Part shown: one piece after another, positions 34,429 through 43,723 of the stretch
How the letters are laid out: every line of letters begins with the position of its first letter
Numbering within the stretch: the stretch's first letter is position 1
Made by a program: the position numbers and the translations under genes
Source of the DNA: CAWKPF01 sp963851415
GTDB lineage: Bacteria; Acidobacteriota; Thermoanaerobaculia; Multivoradales; Multivoraceae
Length of the DNA: 64,000 nt
Direction: 5' to 3'
NCBI GenBank assembly: GCA_963851415.1
Contig: CAWKPF010000003.1
Location: 1,550,001 to 1,614,000 of the forward strand
Notes under the pieces: model-generated
What the model was told of the DNA's origin: nothing
Database searches by the model: none
The model's input: the letters and a program-made list of their open reading frames with translations, nothing else

Positions 34429-35667
34429 GGTTCCTTGGTCGACCTGTCGGAGCAGCCACTCCAGAGTCGGTCGGTAGACGTCCTCGGGAGAGCTCTCGCT
34501 GACCAGGATATCGAGGTGGCCGTAGCCTTCCAGGACATGGACCTCGAGCGTCCGGGCTCCGGCATGGACGGCCGACGAGAGCCCGTCGAGCAACCAGGCA
34601 TTGCCCATTCCGGTGGTTCCGAACCAGAGAAGCGGCACTCCGAGCTCCCCCCAGCAGTCGTCGAGGGAAGTATCGGGATGGTCAGCGACCGATGCGATGA
34701 GACGACCCTCGACGTCCTGGACTGCCGGGTAGTAGCGGTCGTAGTCCTCGAGCAGCGAGGCCAGGACTTCCGGCCGCGAGATTCCTTTCCCGTCGGGAGA
34801 GCCGATCGGATGAGCGAGACGCCCCGGACCCCAGGCTGCGTACAGCAAGCCGGCCAGCTGTTGCGCCAGGTTCTCTGACTGGCCGTCGGTGGCCGGGGCC
34901 GAGGGGTTTGCCGCGACCGTCTGCATCAGGACTTCTCGGTCGGACCAGCCGATCCCTGCGGCGACATCCATCTGGGCCGGGCCTCGGGCCAGGTACTCTC
35001 GTCTTGCCTGGTCGAGCGTGCCCACCAGAGCCGTCGGAGCCTCCAGGGCCTTCGCATTCTTGAGATGTCCGTCGAGCAGGATCAGACCGCGCAGTTCGCC
35101 CGGTGCCTGGCAGGTCAGCGTCGTGGCGAGAGCGGCTCCTCGACTGAAGCCGGCGACGAAGAGGGGGACGTCGGGAGACTGCGATCGCACGAAGGTGAGC
35201 GCGGCTCGAGCGTCAGCGGTGAATCGTTCGAGCGTCCACTCCTGCATGAACGAGAAGTCGGTCACTCCCCCTGGCGGAACCGCTCGCGTGCGGTAGTCCA
35301 GCGTGAAGACCGTGACGCCCCCGAGCGCGATTCGACGCGCCAGATCGTGCTCTGGATCGACGTTGAAGACACCGTTCATGTTGGTACCCGGAAGATAGAG
35401 CAGCGCAGCCCGAGCCGCACCGGTGGCCGGGAAGCGGTGGAGCCGAACTCGGTCGAAAGGCCCCCCGGGGGGGCGATCACTCTGCCAGAGGCCGTCGCTG
35501 CCGGGCGCCACCAGCTCGGGAGAGGTGGGGTCGGTGTCGACCGGTTGCCACTGGGCGAGGGCGACCCCTGCCGCTGAGGCGAGGAGGAGCCATGCCGCAG
35601 CGATCGAATGTCCGGCCGTGAGAGCGGGGCCGGAGCTGTCGGAGGCCTCTGAGGGGAGTCGTTGCAT
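34414..35667 (-). CDS. Exported alpha/beta hydrolase
   Basis: This 417-residue protein has an N-terminal hydrophobic segment (SIAAAWLLLASAAGVALAQ), probably a signal peptide. The hydrolase core shows RAALLYLPGTNMNG, the nucleophile elbow FVAGFSRGAALAT and the late histidine segment HVLEGYGHLDILVSE, with an aspartate or glutamate between. The GFSRGA elbow is atypical but allowed. The insertion between residues 220 and 340 could be a lid. Substrates are unknown. It is convergent with the preceding hydrolase, overlapping by 15 bases, and they are not close relatives by their motifs. Confidence 0.75.
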   Translation of the reverse strand: MQRLPSEASDSSGPALTAGHSIAAAWLLLASAAGVALAQWQPVDTDPTSPELVAPGSDGLWQSDRPPGGPFDRVRLHRFPATGAARAALLYLPGTNMNGVFNVDPEHDLARRIALGGVTVFTLDYRTRAVPPGGVTDFSFMQEWTLERFTADARAALTFVRSQSPDVPLFVAGFSRGAALATTLTCQAPGELRGLILLDGHLKNAKALEAPTALVGTLDQARREYLARGPAQMDVAAGIGWSDREVLMQTVAANPSAPATDGQSENLAQQLAGLLYAAWGPGRLAHPIGSPDGKGISRPEVLASLLEDYDRYYPAVQDVEGRLIASVADHPDTSLDDCWGELGVPLLWFGTTGMGNAWLLDGLSSAVHAGARTLEVHVLEGYGHLDILVSESSPEDVYRPTLEWLLRQVDQGTSVTQ

Positions 35668-35746
35668 GGCGCGACAGTATCGGATCCAGGGGGATCGGCT
35701 CCGGATCCCTGGTGAGGGGACGCCGGCCGGGTCTCCATACGCGACG

Positions 35747-35763
35747 TTTTATTCCTTGTAAAA
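35747..35763. promoter_or_regulatory. AT-rich inverted repeat between divergent genes
   Basis: TTTTA and TAAAA arms flank TTCCTTG in a short AT-rich patch, unusual for this GC-rich window. It lies between the exported hydrolase (minus) and the scramblase-like gene (plus), 17 bases before the latter's first ATG. It may be part of a divergent promoter or operator. Evidence is composition and symmetry only. Confidence 0.35.
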
Positions 35764-35779
35764 GACCGATTTCTCTGTC

Positions 35780-36511
35780 ATGCTCGGACGGATCATGAGA
35801 CCTCTCGAGGTGGAGTGCACCACAGCTTCGTTGCCGTCCCGTCGCCCGTCTCCTTCGAGCGTGGCCGATGTGCGATGGTCGCCACGAAGGCCGACGACGC
35901 TCGAGGAAGTGCTGGGCTCCGGGCGGCGGCTGTCCGTTCACGACGGCTGCACAGAGCGCTCGGCCCATGGCTGCGAGCGCTTCTACGACCTGATCGAGTC
36001 GGGGCGCCGCGTGGGCATCGTCCGTGAGGTCGCGACCCCCCTCCGGCGTTCGTTCTTTCGACGGCTCTGGCGAGCGCACGGTTCTCTCGAAGTCCAGCTG
36101 CTCGACCCCGGGGGCTCTCGGGTTCTGCTCGAGCTGAAACGAGGCCGGTGGATGCTGGCCAGCCGGCTCGAAGTGAGGGACCCCGGGGGAGACACGCGTG
36201 TCGGGATGGTGCGACGCCGATTCCATCCCTGGCGTCGGCGATACACGCTCGAGAGCGCCTCGGGCGAGCTCTTCGCGACGATCTCGAGCCCACTTTGGCG
36301 ACCGTGGACCTTCCCGGTCGTCGATCGGGACGGGAAGCAGGGGGCGACGATCCGCAAGCGGTGGTACGGCTTCTCGCGAGAGACGGCGCGCCGAGGAGCG
36401 ACCGTGGACGTGGACTTCTGCGAGCACGGGTGGACGCTCGAGGAGCGATGCGTCCTGCTCGCGATCGCGATCGCGATCGATCTCGACTCGGTCGAGAGCG
36501 ACGCCGGATAG
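35780..36511 (+). CDS. Phospholipid scramblase-related (LURP-one-like) protein
   Basis: This 243-residue protein has no signal peptide. Its middle and end match the scramblase/LURP-one beta-barrel. RLEVRDPGGDTRVGMVRRRF, YTLESASGELFATISSPLW, FPVVDRDGKQGATIRKRW and the hydrophobic helix RCVLLAIAIAIDLDS appear in the order of that family. The helix fits the C-terminal segment of scramblases buried in the barrel. Bacterial members are of unknown role; phospholipid movement is not demonstrated. The N-terminal 40 residues are low-complexity. ATGs at 35780 and 35795 are both possible, and no clear ribosome binding site is visible. Confidence 0.65.
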   Translation: MLGRIMRPLEVECTTASLPSRRPSPSSVADVRWSPRRPTTLEEVLGSGRRLSVHDGCTERSAHGCERFYDLIESGRRVGIVREVATPLRRSFFRRLWRAHGSLEVQLLDPGGSRVLLELKRGRWMLASRLEVRDPGGDTRVGMVRRRFHPWRRRYTLESASGELFATISSPLWRPWTFPVVDRDGKQGATIRKRWYGFSRETARRGATVDVDFCEHGWTLEERCVLLAIAIAIDLDSVESDAG

Positions 36512-36811
36512 GCGCGGATCTTCTCCCTTAGCCGTAGTTCTGGAGTCGAGGCGCGGTGCGGCGGAGGAGCTCCCGCCTCATCCCGTGAGCGTGCTGTCGG
36601 TCCCGGATCGGTGGGGATCGGGCCCTCGGGGTACAACCTCGGAGACGCTCTTGCGTAGCACCGTCGAGCGGTACGCACCGACGACTTTCGTCCTGTGACG
36701 AACCTCGGCCCCGAAGTGGGCAAAGGAGTGGGGGGGGCGAGGTGGTTTGCCGAGCGACCGCACAGACAGGGTCGAACTGCGGGCGAGTCCCCTTTTCCGG
36801 AGGTCATGCAG
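36512..36811. other. Intergenic region with no recognised feature
   Basis: This 300-bp gap follows the scramblase-like gene. I see no gene, clear promoter or terminator in it. The frame of the DUF2911 gene runs back to 36695, but the ribosome binding site GGAGG at 36799-36803 marks the true start region. Confidence 0.5.
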
Positions 36812-37969
36812 ATGTCAAAGCGCCACTCGATTCGATGGTCATGGGCGACGGCCGTTCTCGTTCTCCTGGTCGCTGGTCCGACGTTCGGGCAAGGGCTCAC
36901 TCTTCCGCCGAGCGGCGGCAACCAGAAGTCGTCCGTGATTCAGTCCATCGGTCTGGTCGAGGTACGAATCGACTACTCCAGCCCGGACGTCACGGGACCG
37001 AACGGGCAGAGTCGCCGCGGTCAGATCTGGGGGCAGCTCGTGCCTTACGGGCTCACCAACCTCGGCTTCGGCAATGGCAACCCGGGCCCCTGGCGAGCCG
37101 GAGCGAACGAGAACACGGTCATCACCCTCTCCCATGACGTCCAGATCGAGGGCAAGCCTCTGGCCGCCGGAAGCTACGGTCTGCACATGATCGCTGAGGA
37201 GGGAGACTGGACGATCATCTTTTCGAAGAACTCCAGCTCCTGGGGGAGCTTCTTCTACGACGAGAGGGAAGACGCCCTCCGCGTCACGGTCTCGCCGCAG
37301 GAGGCCCCGTTTCGGGAGTTTCTGAGCTACGACTTTCTCGATCGAGAGGCCGATCGAGCCACGGTCGCCTTGCATTGGGAGGATCTGCGGGTGCCCTTCG
37401 TGATCGAAGTGCCGAACGGCAACGAGCTCTACCTGGCCCGAATTCGTGAGGAGTTGCGGAGCTCTCCCGGCTTCAACTGGCAGAACTGGGTCGCGGCGTC
37501 GCAGTTTTGCGTACAGAACGCAACGAACCTGGAGGAGGCGCTGGAGTGGGCCGAGGTCGCCGTCTCGCGTCCCTTCGTGGGGCAGGAGAACTTCACCACG
37601 CTCCAGAACAAGAGCCAGGTGCTGTCGGCCCTGGGGCGCGGCGACGAGGCGCGGGCGGTGAGAGATCAGGCGCTTCGTCATCGCTCGGCGTCTCCGGCGC
37701 AGATTCACACCTGGGCGAGGCAGCTTCAGGTGCAGGGAGAGGTCGAGCAGGCGGTCGCGATCTTCAAGCTCAACGGCGAGCTCAATGGGGAGGAGTGGCC
37801 CGTGCACGTGGGACTGGCGCGCGCCTACTCGGCGCAGGGCGACTACGACAAAGCTCTCGAGCATGCACGCAAGGCACGCGAGCAGGCTCCGGATCCACTC
37901 AACCAGGACAATCTCGACTCGGTGATCGGGATCCTGGAGCAGGGTAGAGACTTCAACCAGACCAATTGA
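36812..37969 (+). CDS. Exported DUF2911 protein with TPR-like C-terminus
   Basis: This 385-residue exported protein has a signal peptide (SWATAVLVLLVAGPTFGQ). The DUF2911 domain follows: SIGLVEVRIDYSSPDVTGPN, LVPYGLTNLGFGN, WRAGANENTVITLSHDVQIE, GKPLAAGSYGLHMI, WTIIFSKNSSSWGSFFY. From about residue 240 the protein is helical with TPR-like units (EEALEWAEVAVSRP, DYDKALEHARKAREQAPD). DUF2911 proteins are common in Bacteroidetes and Acidobacteria and have no known function. GGAGG lies about 8 bases before the second of two nearby ATGs, which was chosen. Confidence 0.85.
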   Translation: MSKRHSIRWSWATAVLVLLVAGPTFGQGLTLPPSGGNQKSSVIQSIGLVEVRIDYSSPDVTGPNGQSRRGQIWGQLVPYGLTNLGFGNGNPGPWRAGANENTVITLSHDVQIEGKPLAAGSYGLHMIAEEGDWTIIFSKNSSSWGSFFYDEREDALRVTVSPQEAPFREFLSYDFLDREADRATVALHWEDLRVPFVIEVPNGNELYLARIREELRSSPGFNWQNWVAASQFCVQNATNLEEALEWAEVAVSRPFVGQENFTTLQNKSQVLSALGRGDEARAVRDQALRHRSASPAQIHTWARQLQVQGEVEQAVAIFKLNGELNGEEWPVHVGLARAYSAQGDYDKALEHARKAREQAPDPLNQDNLDSVIGILEQGRDFNQTN

Positions 37970-38005
37970 ACGCCACGCGGTCGGGGCTCCTCAGAGCACG
38001 GTTCC

Positions 38006-38518
38006 TCAGAGGACCCCGCCGATGAGCTTCGGAATGACGAACCATCGGAGCTGGCCCAGGCCGGCGTTGTCATACCGGGGGTCGAGCTCGTTCCAGTCCT
38101 GGACCGGCAGGTCGATCGCTGCCAGGGCCGCGGTCGGGAAGCGCACGCTCGCTCCGGTGAGATAAGTCAGCAGATCGGAGCTGGTGGGCTCGTGTCCCGC
38201 GATCAGGAGGCGGTCGCGCCGCGTCGAGCAGCCCGCGACGACGGCCAGCACATCGGTGACCGAAGCTTCGTAGAGACGATCGTCTTCTTCGACGGGGCAT
38301 TCCCATTCTCCGGCTCGCACCGCGCGCGCGACCGTGTCGGCCGCGCGTCGAGCGGTGGAGGTGACCACCGCGTCGGGAAGGTGGTTTGCCCTCGCCAGGA
38401 AGACGCCCAGTTGCTCGGCAGCGGCCTCGCCTCGCGCGTTGAGCGGTCGCGCGTGATCGTCTCGGGCGCCGGCATTCCAGTCGGACTTGGCGTGGCGCAG
38501 AACGAGGAGTTGCTTCAA
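38006..38518 (-). CDS. sixA: SixA-type phosphohistidine phosphatase
   Basis: This 170-residue histidine phosphatase begins with the phosphate-accepting motif LVLRHAKSDW (RHG family) and has the partner histidine in LLIAGHEPTSSDLL. The R in TSTARRAADT belongs to the family core. SixA proteins remove phosphate from histidines of phosphorelay or PTS-type proteins in the cytoplasm. The start is a TTG overlapping the stop of the upstream S9 peptidase (TTGA), so translation is probably coupled, although no functional link is obvious. The identity beyond SixA-like is fairly sure, the target unknown. Confidence 0.85.
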   Translation of the reverse strand: MKQLLVLRHAKSDWNAGARDDHARPLNARGEAAAEQLGVFLARANHLPDAVVTSTARRAADTVARAVRAGEWECPVEEDDRLYEASVTDVLAVVAGCSTRRDRLLIAGHEPTSSDLLTYLTGASVRFPTAALAAIDLPVQDWNELDPRYDNAGLGQLRWFVIPKLIGGVL

Positions 38519-41067
38519 TGACCCTCCTTTCCGACGTGCTCCTGGAAGAGTTTGAAGATCCTTCGATATTCGTCGAGCCAGCTGGACGGCTCACGAAAGC
38601 CGTGAGGCTCGACCGGAAAGAGCGCGATCTCCCACTCTTCCTTCTCGAGCTCGATCAAGCGCTGCACGAGCCGGACGCTGTCGAGGAAGAAGACGTTGTC
38701 GTCGAGCATCGGAGAGCAGATCAGGAGAGGTTTTTCGAGGCCCTGAGCGAACTCGATCGGGGAGCTCCTCTCGTAGGCTTCAGGATCGAGCTCCGGGGTG
38801 TTGAGGATGTTGCTCGTGTAGCCGTGGTTGTAGTGGCTCCAATCGGTCACGGGTCGCAGCGCTGCGCCGGCAGCGAACAGCTCCGGCTGCTTGAACATCG
38901 CCATCAAGGTCAGGAAACCGCCGTACGAGCCTCCGTAGACTCCGATACGAGTGCGGTCGACGTCGAGGTGAGTGACCAGCCAGTCGATCCCGTCCGCGAG
39001 GTCCTCTACCTCCGGTGTGCCCATCTGACGGTAGATCGCCGTGCGCCAATCGCGGCCGTATCCGGCCGAGGCTCGATAGTCCATGTCGAGCACGACGTAG
39101 CCGTGCTGCACCAGCAGGGTGTGGAACATGAACTCCCGAGAGTAGTTGGACCACCCCTGGTGCGAGTTCTGGAGGTAACCGGCTCCGTGGACGAAGAGCA
39201 CCGCCGGCCTTCCGCCGGCGGGCACCGGGCCCTGGGGTCGGTACAGGCGTGAGTAGATCGGGCGGTCTGACTCAGAGGACGGCACCTCGACGATCTGCGG
39301 GGTGACCCACGGTCGTCGGGCGAAGGCCTCGCTGATCGTGTCGGTGATCTGGCGAGGCGCGGCGCCCGCACGGGCTTCCTGCACGTAGAGCTCGGGCGGT
39401 CGGGTGGTGGTCGAGTGCTCGATCAGGAGTTTCGTCTCGTCGGGCGACAGCCACCCCCGATTGACCCCGCCGAGCTCGGTGAGGCGTTCCAGTCCTCCCC
39501 GGTCGAGATCGACGCGGAAGACCTCGAAGATGCCGGGGTGGTCGACATTGGCTTCGACGATCAGCTGCTCACCGGAGAGGGTGGGAACGGGGTCGCGCAC
39601 CACGAAGTCGCCCTCGGTCAGCGCCCGGTGGCCAGTTCCGTCGAAGTGGACCCGGTAGAGCTGCGCGAAGCCGCTTTCTTCGGACAGGTACCAGAGATCG
39701 TCGCCGTCCGGGTACCAGCCGGCCTGACGATAGCGCCAGTTGATCCAGGCAGGATCGTGGATTCGACGAACCGGGTGAAGGACGGCGATCGGACCTTCGC
39801 CGTCGACCTGGGCCGCAGGATCCGGTGTGATCGTCGCGATCCAACGGTCCTTGTTGTCGTGGGAGGAGGCCTGGAAGATCGCCCGTGTGCCGGTGCGGTT
39901 CCAGCTCATGTTGCTGATGCGCAGGGCGCGAGGCTTCTTCTTCGCCTGCGTCTCGGCGTCGGCCTCGGGTTTCTCCTCGGCCGCCGAGAGATCGCTCTCG
40001 GTGTCCCCTTTGCCGCGCGCCGTAGCAGCCCTCTCCGCTTTCCGCTGCTCGGCTTTGGCACGGAGCTCGGAGAGCGGATCCTCGCTGACTCCGGGCATCT
40101 CGGAGAGATCCAGCTCGCTCCAGCGATGGGTCTCGCGATCGAGCAGAAGGAGCCGAGTCGGGGTCGGTTTGCCCGTGCCCACGGTGGGGCGCACGTCGCG
40201 TACGTCGATACGGGAGGAGTCGGTGATCCAGAGCGGCATCTTCGCTGGCTCTCCTGGATCTCTCTTTTTCGGAACGAGAGTCACGAGAAGGTGGCGACCC
40301 GTGGGAGACAGGAGCGCTCGCCCCAGCGCAACGTCTTCCCCGAGGTACCACGGCAGATCGTTTCGCCGAGGGTTTGCCTGCCGTTGCTCCACTTCGCGCT
40401 CGCGAGAGACCTCGGCGCGTCGCTCGCGCTCACGAACGATCTCGAAGAGGCGGTGCTGCTGGCGCGCGAGATAGTCACGCTCCAACTGTTCCTCGGTCCG
40501 CTTCTCCGTCGGCTCCTTCTCGAAGCGGAGATCGAAGGGCTCGCTCTCGAGACCGCTGGTCAGGTCGCGTACCAGGACACGCTGGCCTCGCCGGTAAGCC
40601 ACCTGCCCGTCGAGAAGGAGCTGGGGAGAGCCCTCGCTCTCGGCCGTGCGCGTCAACTGGCGCGTCTCGCCACTCGAGACGTCTTTCCAGAAGATGTCTC
40701 CGTCACGCTCATACACCTTGATGCGGCGGTCTCGGGACCAGTCGCCATCGGGAGCGTCGACGTCGGCCAACTCACTGTCGGACAGTCGGAGAGGGACGGA
40801 GCCGTCGAGGCTCGCGCGCCACAGATCGTTGAATTGCTCTCCCTCTCTCTTGCGCTCGAAGAGGACGTGGTTCGAGTCGTCGGCCCAGTAGGGATTCTCC
40901 GGAGAGCGCGCCAGCCAGTCGGGGTCCGACATGATCAGCTCGAGCGTGACCTCCGTGCCCTCGGTGAGCGGTGGTGCCTCCTGGGCCGGCGCCGCGGGCA
41001 TGCCCAGGAGGCCGATCGTGAGGAGGCTGGCAGGAAAAGCTCGATGCAAACGGGACAGACGGCTCAT
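38515..41067 (-). CDS. Exported S9 peptidase (dipeptidyl peptidase IV-like)
   Basis: This 850-residue protein has a signal peptide (ASLLTIGLLGMPAAPAQ) and a DPP4-type N-terminal propeller with segments such as NPYWADDSNHVLFERKREGE and DLWYLSEESGFAQLYRVHFD. The C-terminal hydrolase has the serine in YGGSYGGFLTLM, the aspartate in MLDDNVFF and the histidine in VEPHGFREP. DPP4-like enzymes remove dipeptides after proline or alanine. It contains a charged low-complexity insert at about residues 340-395 (RAKAEQRKAERAATARGK). The stop overlaps the SixA start. A TPR gene lies upstream, separated by a hairpin. Confidence 0.9.
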   Translation of the reverse strand: MSRLSRLHRAFPASLLTIGLLGMPAAPAQEAPPLTEGTEVTLELIMSDPDWLARSPENPYWADDSNHVLFERKREGEQFNDLWRASLDGSVPLRLSDSELADVDAPDGDWSRDRRIKVYERDGDIFWKDVSSGETRQLTRTAESEGSPQLLLDGQVAYRRGQRVLVRDLTSGLESEPFDLRFEKEPTEKRTEEQLERDYLARQQHRLFEIVRERERRAEVSREREVEQRQANPRRNDLPWYLGEDVALGRALLSPTGRHLLVTLVPKKRDPGEPAKMPLWITDSSRIDVRDVRPTVGTGKPTPTRLLLLDRETHRWSELDLSEMPGVSEDPLSELRAKAEQRKAERAATARGKGDTESDLSAAEEKPEADAETQAKKKPRALRISNMSWNRTGTRAIFQASSHDNKDRWIATITPDPAAQVDGEGPIAVLHPVRRIHDPAWINWRYRQAGWYPDGDDLWYLSEESGFAQLYRVHFDGTGHRALTEGDFVVRDPVPTLSGEQLIVEANVDHPGIFEVFRVDLDRGGLERLTELGGVNRGWLSPDETKLLIEHSTTTRPPELYVQEARAGAAPRQITDTISEAFARRPWVTPQIVEVPSSESDRPIYSRLYRPQGPVPAGGRPAVLFVHGAGYLQNSHQGWSNYSREFMFHTLLVQHGYVVLDMDYRASAGYGRDWRTAIYRQMGTPEVEDLADGIDWLVTHLDVDRTRIGVYGGSYGGFLTLMAMFKQPELFAAGAALRPVTDWSHYNHGYTSNILNTPELDPEAYERSSPIEFAQGLEKPLLICSPMLDDNVFFLDSVRLVQRLIELEKEEWEIALFPVEPHGFREPSSWLDEYRRIFKLFQEHVGKEGH

Positions 41068-41113
41068 GGGAATCTCCGGGTTCGGCCGGTCGGTCTCGAC
41101 GCGGCACGAGGAA

Positions 41114-41156
41114 ACGGCCCCTGCTCTCGCGCTTCTGCGACGAAGAGAGGGGCCGT
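41114..41156 (-). terminator. Hairpin with T-run after the TPR gene
   Basis: On the minus strand ACGGCCCCT and AGGGGCCGT form a 9-bp stem, with inner CTCT/AGAG and CTTC/GAAG pairs extending it, followed by TTTCC. It lies 39 bases after the TPR stop at 41195 and before the S9 start. This is a reasonable intrinsic terminator on the minus strand, so the TPR and S9 genes may be separate transcripts. Confidence 0.55.
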
Positions 41157-41194
41157 CGAGTACCTGAAACGACGTGGCGCTGCGGCGCCGGCGG

Positions 41195-42169
41195 TCACTG
41201 CAGGTACTGCATCATCTCCTTGGCGGTGGCGGCGTCGGGGTCGTTCGGTGCCAGAGCGATGAACTTCTCCAACAATGTCTTGGCCCTGGCGGGATCCTCT
41301 CCGACCAGGGCCACGCCGAGCAGGTAGTTCGCCTTGGCGTGATCCGGGTTGAGCTCCAGGACCTTGTCGAGAGTGGACTTGGCGGTGTCCATGTCTCCCG
41401 CGTTGAAGGCCTCGGCTGCCTGATTGAAGAGATTCTGGGATGCCTTGGCCGGGTCCCCGGTCTGCAGTTTGGCGAGGGCCGCCTGCGCCTCGGCCTCGTT
41501 GCCGAGAGCGCTGTGAGCGTCGAACAGGACCTGGTTCATGTCGTCGACCGACTTGTCGGCTGCGATCGCGAGATTGGCCTGCTCGATTGCCTTCTCGTGC
41601 TGGTCGGTGACGCGATACACGCGGGCCAGAGCGGCATTCGCTTCGGCCAGATCGGCATCTTTCTCGAGGGCTTGCAGGAACGACTCTTCCGCGACGTCGT
41701 ACTGCTCCGCGTTGAAGGCAGCCACGCCTTGATTGAAGACGTTGCCGGCGCCGGCGATGGCCTTGGCTGCGTCCGCATCTCCGGACTCCGCTGCGGAGGC
41801 GACCGCGGCCTCGGCGCTCTTGATATCGAAGTTCTTGCGGGTCCGCTGACGGGCGGCGACCTTGACCCCGCCGAGCGAGAATGACTGGTATCCCTCTTTC
41901 GAGAATTCGAGATGGTATGCGGGAAGGCTGTTCTTGAACATGATGCTGTACCGACCGTTCTTGCCCGACTCGGTCTCTTGCTTGAAGCTGGGCATCTCGG
42001 GGTCGGTGACCACGATCTTGACGCCCACCACCGGGTCGCCGTTCTCGTCGAAGATCTGGCCGAACAGGGTGCCGGGAAGCTGTGCCGCTGCCGGGATGCT
42101 CACGATGAGCCAAAGGGTGGCGGCCACCAGCGCCGCGAAGCGAAACGAAGTCTGAGAGCCCTTCGTCAT
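41195..42169 (-). CDS. Exported carboxypeptidase-regulatory-like/TPR protein
   Basis: This 324-residue exported protein has a signal peptide (AALVAATLWLIVSIPAAAQ). A small beta-sandwich of the CarboxypepD-regulatory type follows: LFGQIFDENGDPVVGVKIVV, SGKNGRYSIMFKNSLPAYHL. From about residue 120 there are TPR units (NVFNQGVAAFNAEQYDVAEE, ANAALARVYRVTDQHEKAIE, DHAKANYLLGVAL). The combination is common in Acidobacteria and may be a periplasmic scaffold, but a precise role is unknown. GAGGAGG precedes the ATG. Confidence 0.85.
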   Translation of the reverse strand: MTKGSQTSFRFAALVAATLWLIVSIPAAAQLPGTLFGQIFDENGDPVVGVKIVVTDPEMPSFKQETESGKNGRYSIMFKNSLPAYHLEFSKEGYQSFSLGGVKVAARQRTRKNFDIKSAEAAVASAAESGDADAAKAIAGAGNVFNQGVAAFNAEQYDVAEESFLQALEKDADLAEANAALARVYRVTDQHEKAIEQANLAIAADKSVDDMNQVLFDAHSALGNEAEAQAALAKLQTGDPAKASQNLFNQAAEAFNAGDMDTAKSTLDKVLELNPDHAKANYLLGVALVGEDPARAKTLLEKFIALAPNDPDAATAKEMMQYLQ

Positions 42170-42303
42170 GAGTCCTCCTCGAGCCGACGAGTGCCGTTGC
42201 TTGGCACTCTCGCTCTGACGGGTTCAGTGTGAGCCACGAGGATATCAGGGTCGAGGCGACGGGAGCCGGATGGGCCCGCGCTCGGGCACTCTAGAATGGC
42301 CTC

Positions 42304-43689
42304 GTGCAGTTGCGAGCCAAGGAACCGGAGGACTGGCAGGAGGTCCTGGCGTTGGTGGGCCGAGTGGCCGAGGCGGGGGGGCGTGCCCATCTGGTCGGCG
42401 GGTCTGTGCGCGATGCGCTGCTCGGGGGCGAGGTGAGCGAATTCGATCTCGAGGTCTTCGGTCTCCAGCCCTCCGAACTCGAGCAGTGCTTGTCGCGGCA
42501 CTGGGAACTGGACCGCGTAGGCCGCTCGTTCAGCGTAATCAAGATCCGGCACCGGCCGATCGACGTCGCGCTGCCTCGACGGGAGCGCAAGGTGGGCGAG
42601 GGGCACCGGGGATTCGAGATCGAGGCCGATCCGGGCATGTCGTTCGAGGAGGCGGCGCAGAGACGCGATTTCACGATCAACGCCATCGCGTGGGATCCCC
42701 TCTCCGATCGGCTGATCGATCCGACCGGTGGCGAAAAAGACCTGCGGGAAGGGCGGCTGCGGCACACCTCACGCCGTTTCTCGGAGGATCCCCTGCGGGT
42801 GCTCCGCGGGATGCAGTTCATCGCTCGTTTCGACCTCACAGCGGATCCGGCCACGGTCGAGCTCTGTCGCTCGATGGGGCTCGAGAAATTGCCCCAGGAA
42901 CGCCTCTGGCAGGAGTGGCGCAAATTGCTCCTTCAGGGTGTGAGGATCAAGGCCGGACTCGATTTCCTCCACGACACCAACTGGTTGCGATTCTTCCCGG
43001 AGATCGAGGCTCTCGTCGGTTGCCCGCAAGACGAGGATTGGCACCCCGAGGGCGACGTCTTCGTGCACACCGGCTTCGTGATGGACGCCTTCGCCGAGGA
43101 GCGCCTGGGTGACGAATGGGAGGATCTGGTGGTGGGGCTCGCCTGTCTGGCCCACGACTTCGGAAAGCCGGCGACGACCGAATTCGAGGACGGCAGGTGG
43201 CGGGCCAGGGGGCACGAGGCGGCCGGGGTCGCGCCGACACGGACCTTCCTCGAGCGGTTGACCGATCAGGACTCGCTCGCGAATCAGGTGACACCTCTGG
43301 TGGCCCATCACCTCAAGCCGCGCCAGCTCTACCAGGACGGGGCGGGCGACTCCGCGATCCGTCGCCTGGCACGCAAGGTCGGACGCATCGATCGCTTGGT
43401 GCGAGTGGCGCGGGCCGATGCCCGGGGGCGTCCGCCCCTGGAGTACGACGGGGCGCAAGAGGCGCAGTGGCTGCTGAGCTCCGCCGAGCGGCTGGCGGTG
43501 GCTGAGAGCGCTCCCCAGCCGCTGATCCGCGGGCGCGACCTGATCGATCTCGGACTCGAGCCGGGTCCGGGCTTCGGACCGATCCTCGACACCTGCTTCG
43601 AGGCTCAGCTCGAAGGTGCGTTCAGCGACCGCGAAGGCGGGCTGATCTTCCTCGCTCGCCAGCTCGAGGGCGACGCACCGGCGAGCTAG
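42304..43689 (+). CDS. cca: CCA-adding tRNA nucleotidyltransferase-family protein with HD domain
   Basis: This 461-residue protein has the nucleotidyltransferase head of class II CCA/poly(A) polymerases: AHLVGGSVRDALLGGEVSEF, then RRDFTINAIAWDP, EDPLRVLRGMQFIARFD. A phosphohydrolase-type HD follows (CLAHDFGKP). The catalytic pair usually reads DxD; here EFD puts a glutamate at the first position, a conservative change that may still bind metal. Such enzymes add the CCA tail to tRNA or, in related families, repair tRNA. The start is GTG at 42304. Confidence 0.8.
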   Translation: MQLRAKEPEDWQEVLALVGRVAEAGGRAHLVGGSVRDALLGGEVSEFDLEVFGLQPSELEQCLSRHWELDRVGRSFSVIKIRHRPIDVALPRRERKVGEGHRGFEIEADPGMSFEEAAQRRDFTINAIAWDPLSDRLIDPTGGEKDLREGRLRHTSRRFSEDPLRVLRGMQFIARFDLTADPATVELCRSMGLEKLPQERLWQEWRKLLLQGVRIKAGLDFLHDTNWLRFFPEIEALVGCPQDEDWHPEGDVFVHTGFVMDAFAEERLGDEWEDLVVGLACLAHDFGKPATTEFEDGRWRARGHEAAGVAPTRTFLERLTDQDSLANQVTPLVAHHLKPRQLYQDGAGDSAIRRLARKVGRIDRLVRVARADARGRPPLEYDGAQEAQWLLSSAERLAVAESAPQPLIRGRDLIDLGLEPGPGFGPILDTCFEAQLEGAFSDREGGLIFLARQLEGDAPAS

Positions 43690-43723
43690 GTGGGTTCCGC
43701 GGGGTAGCGACGCTCACGGTCTT

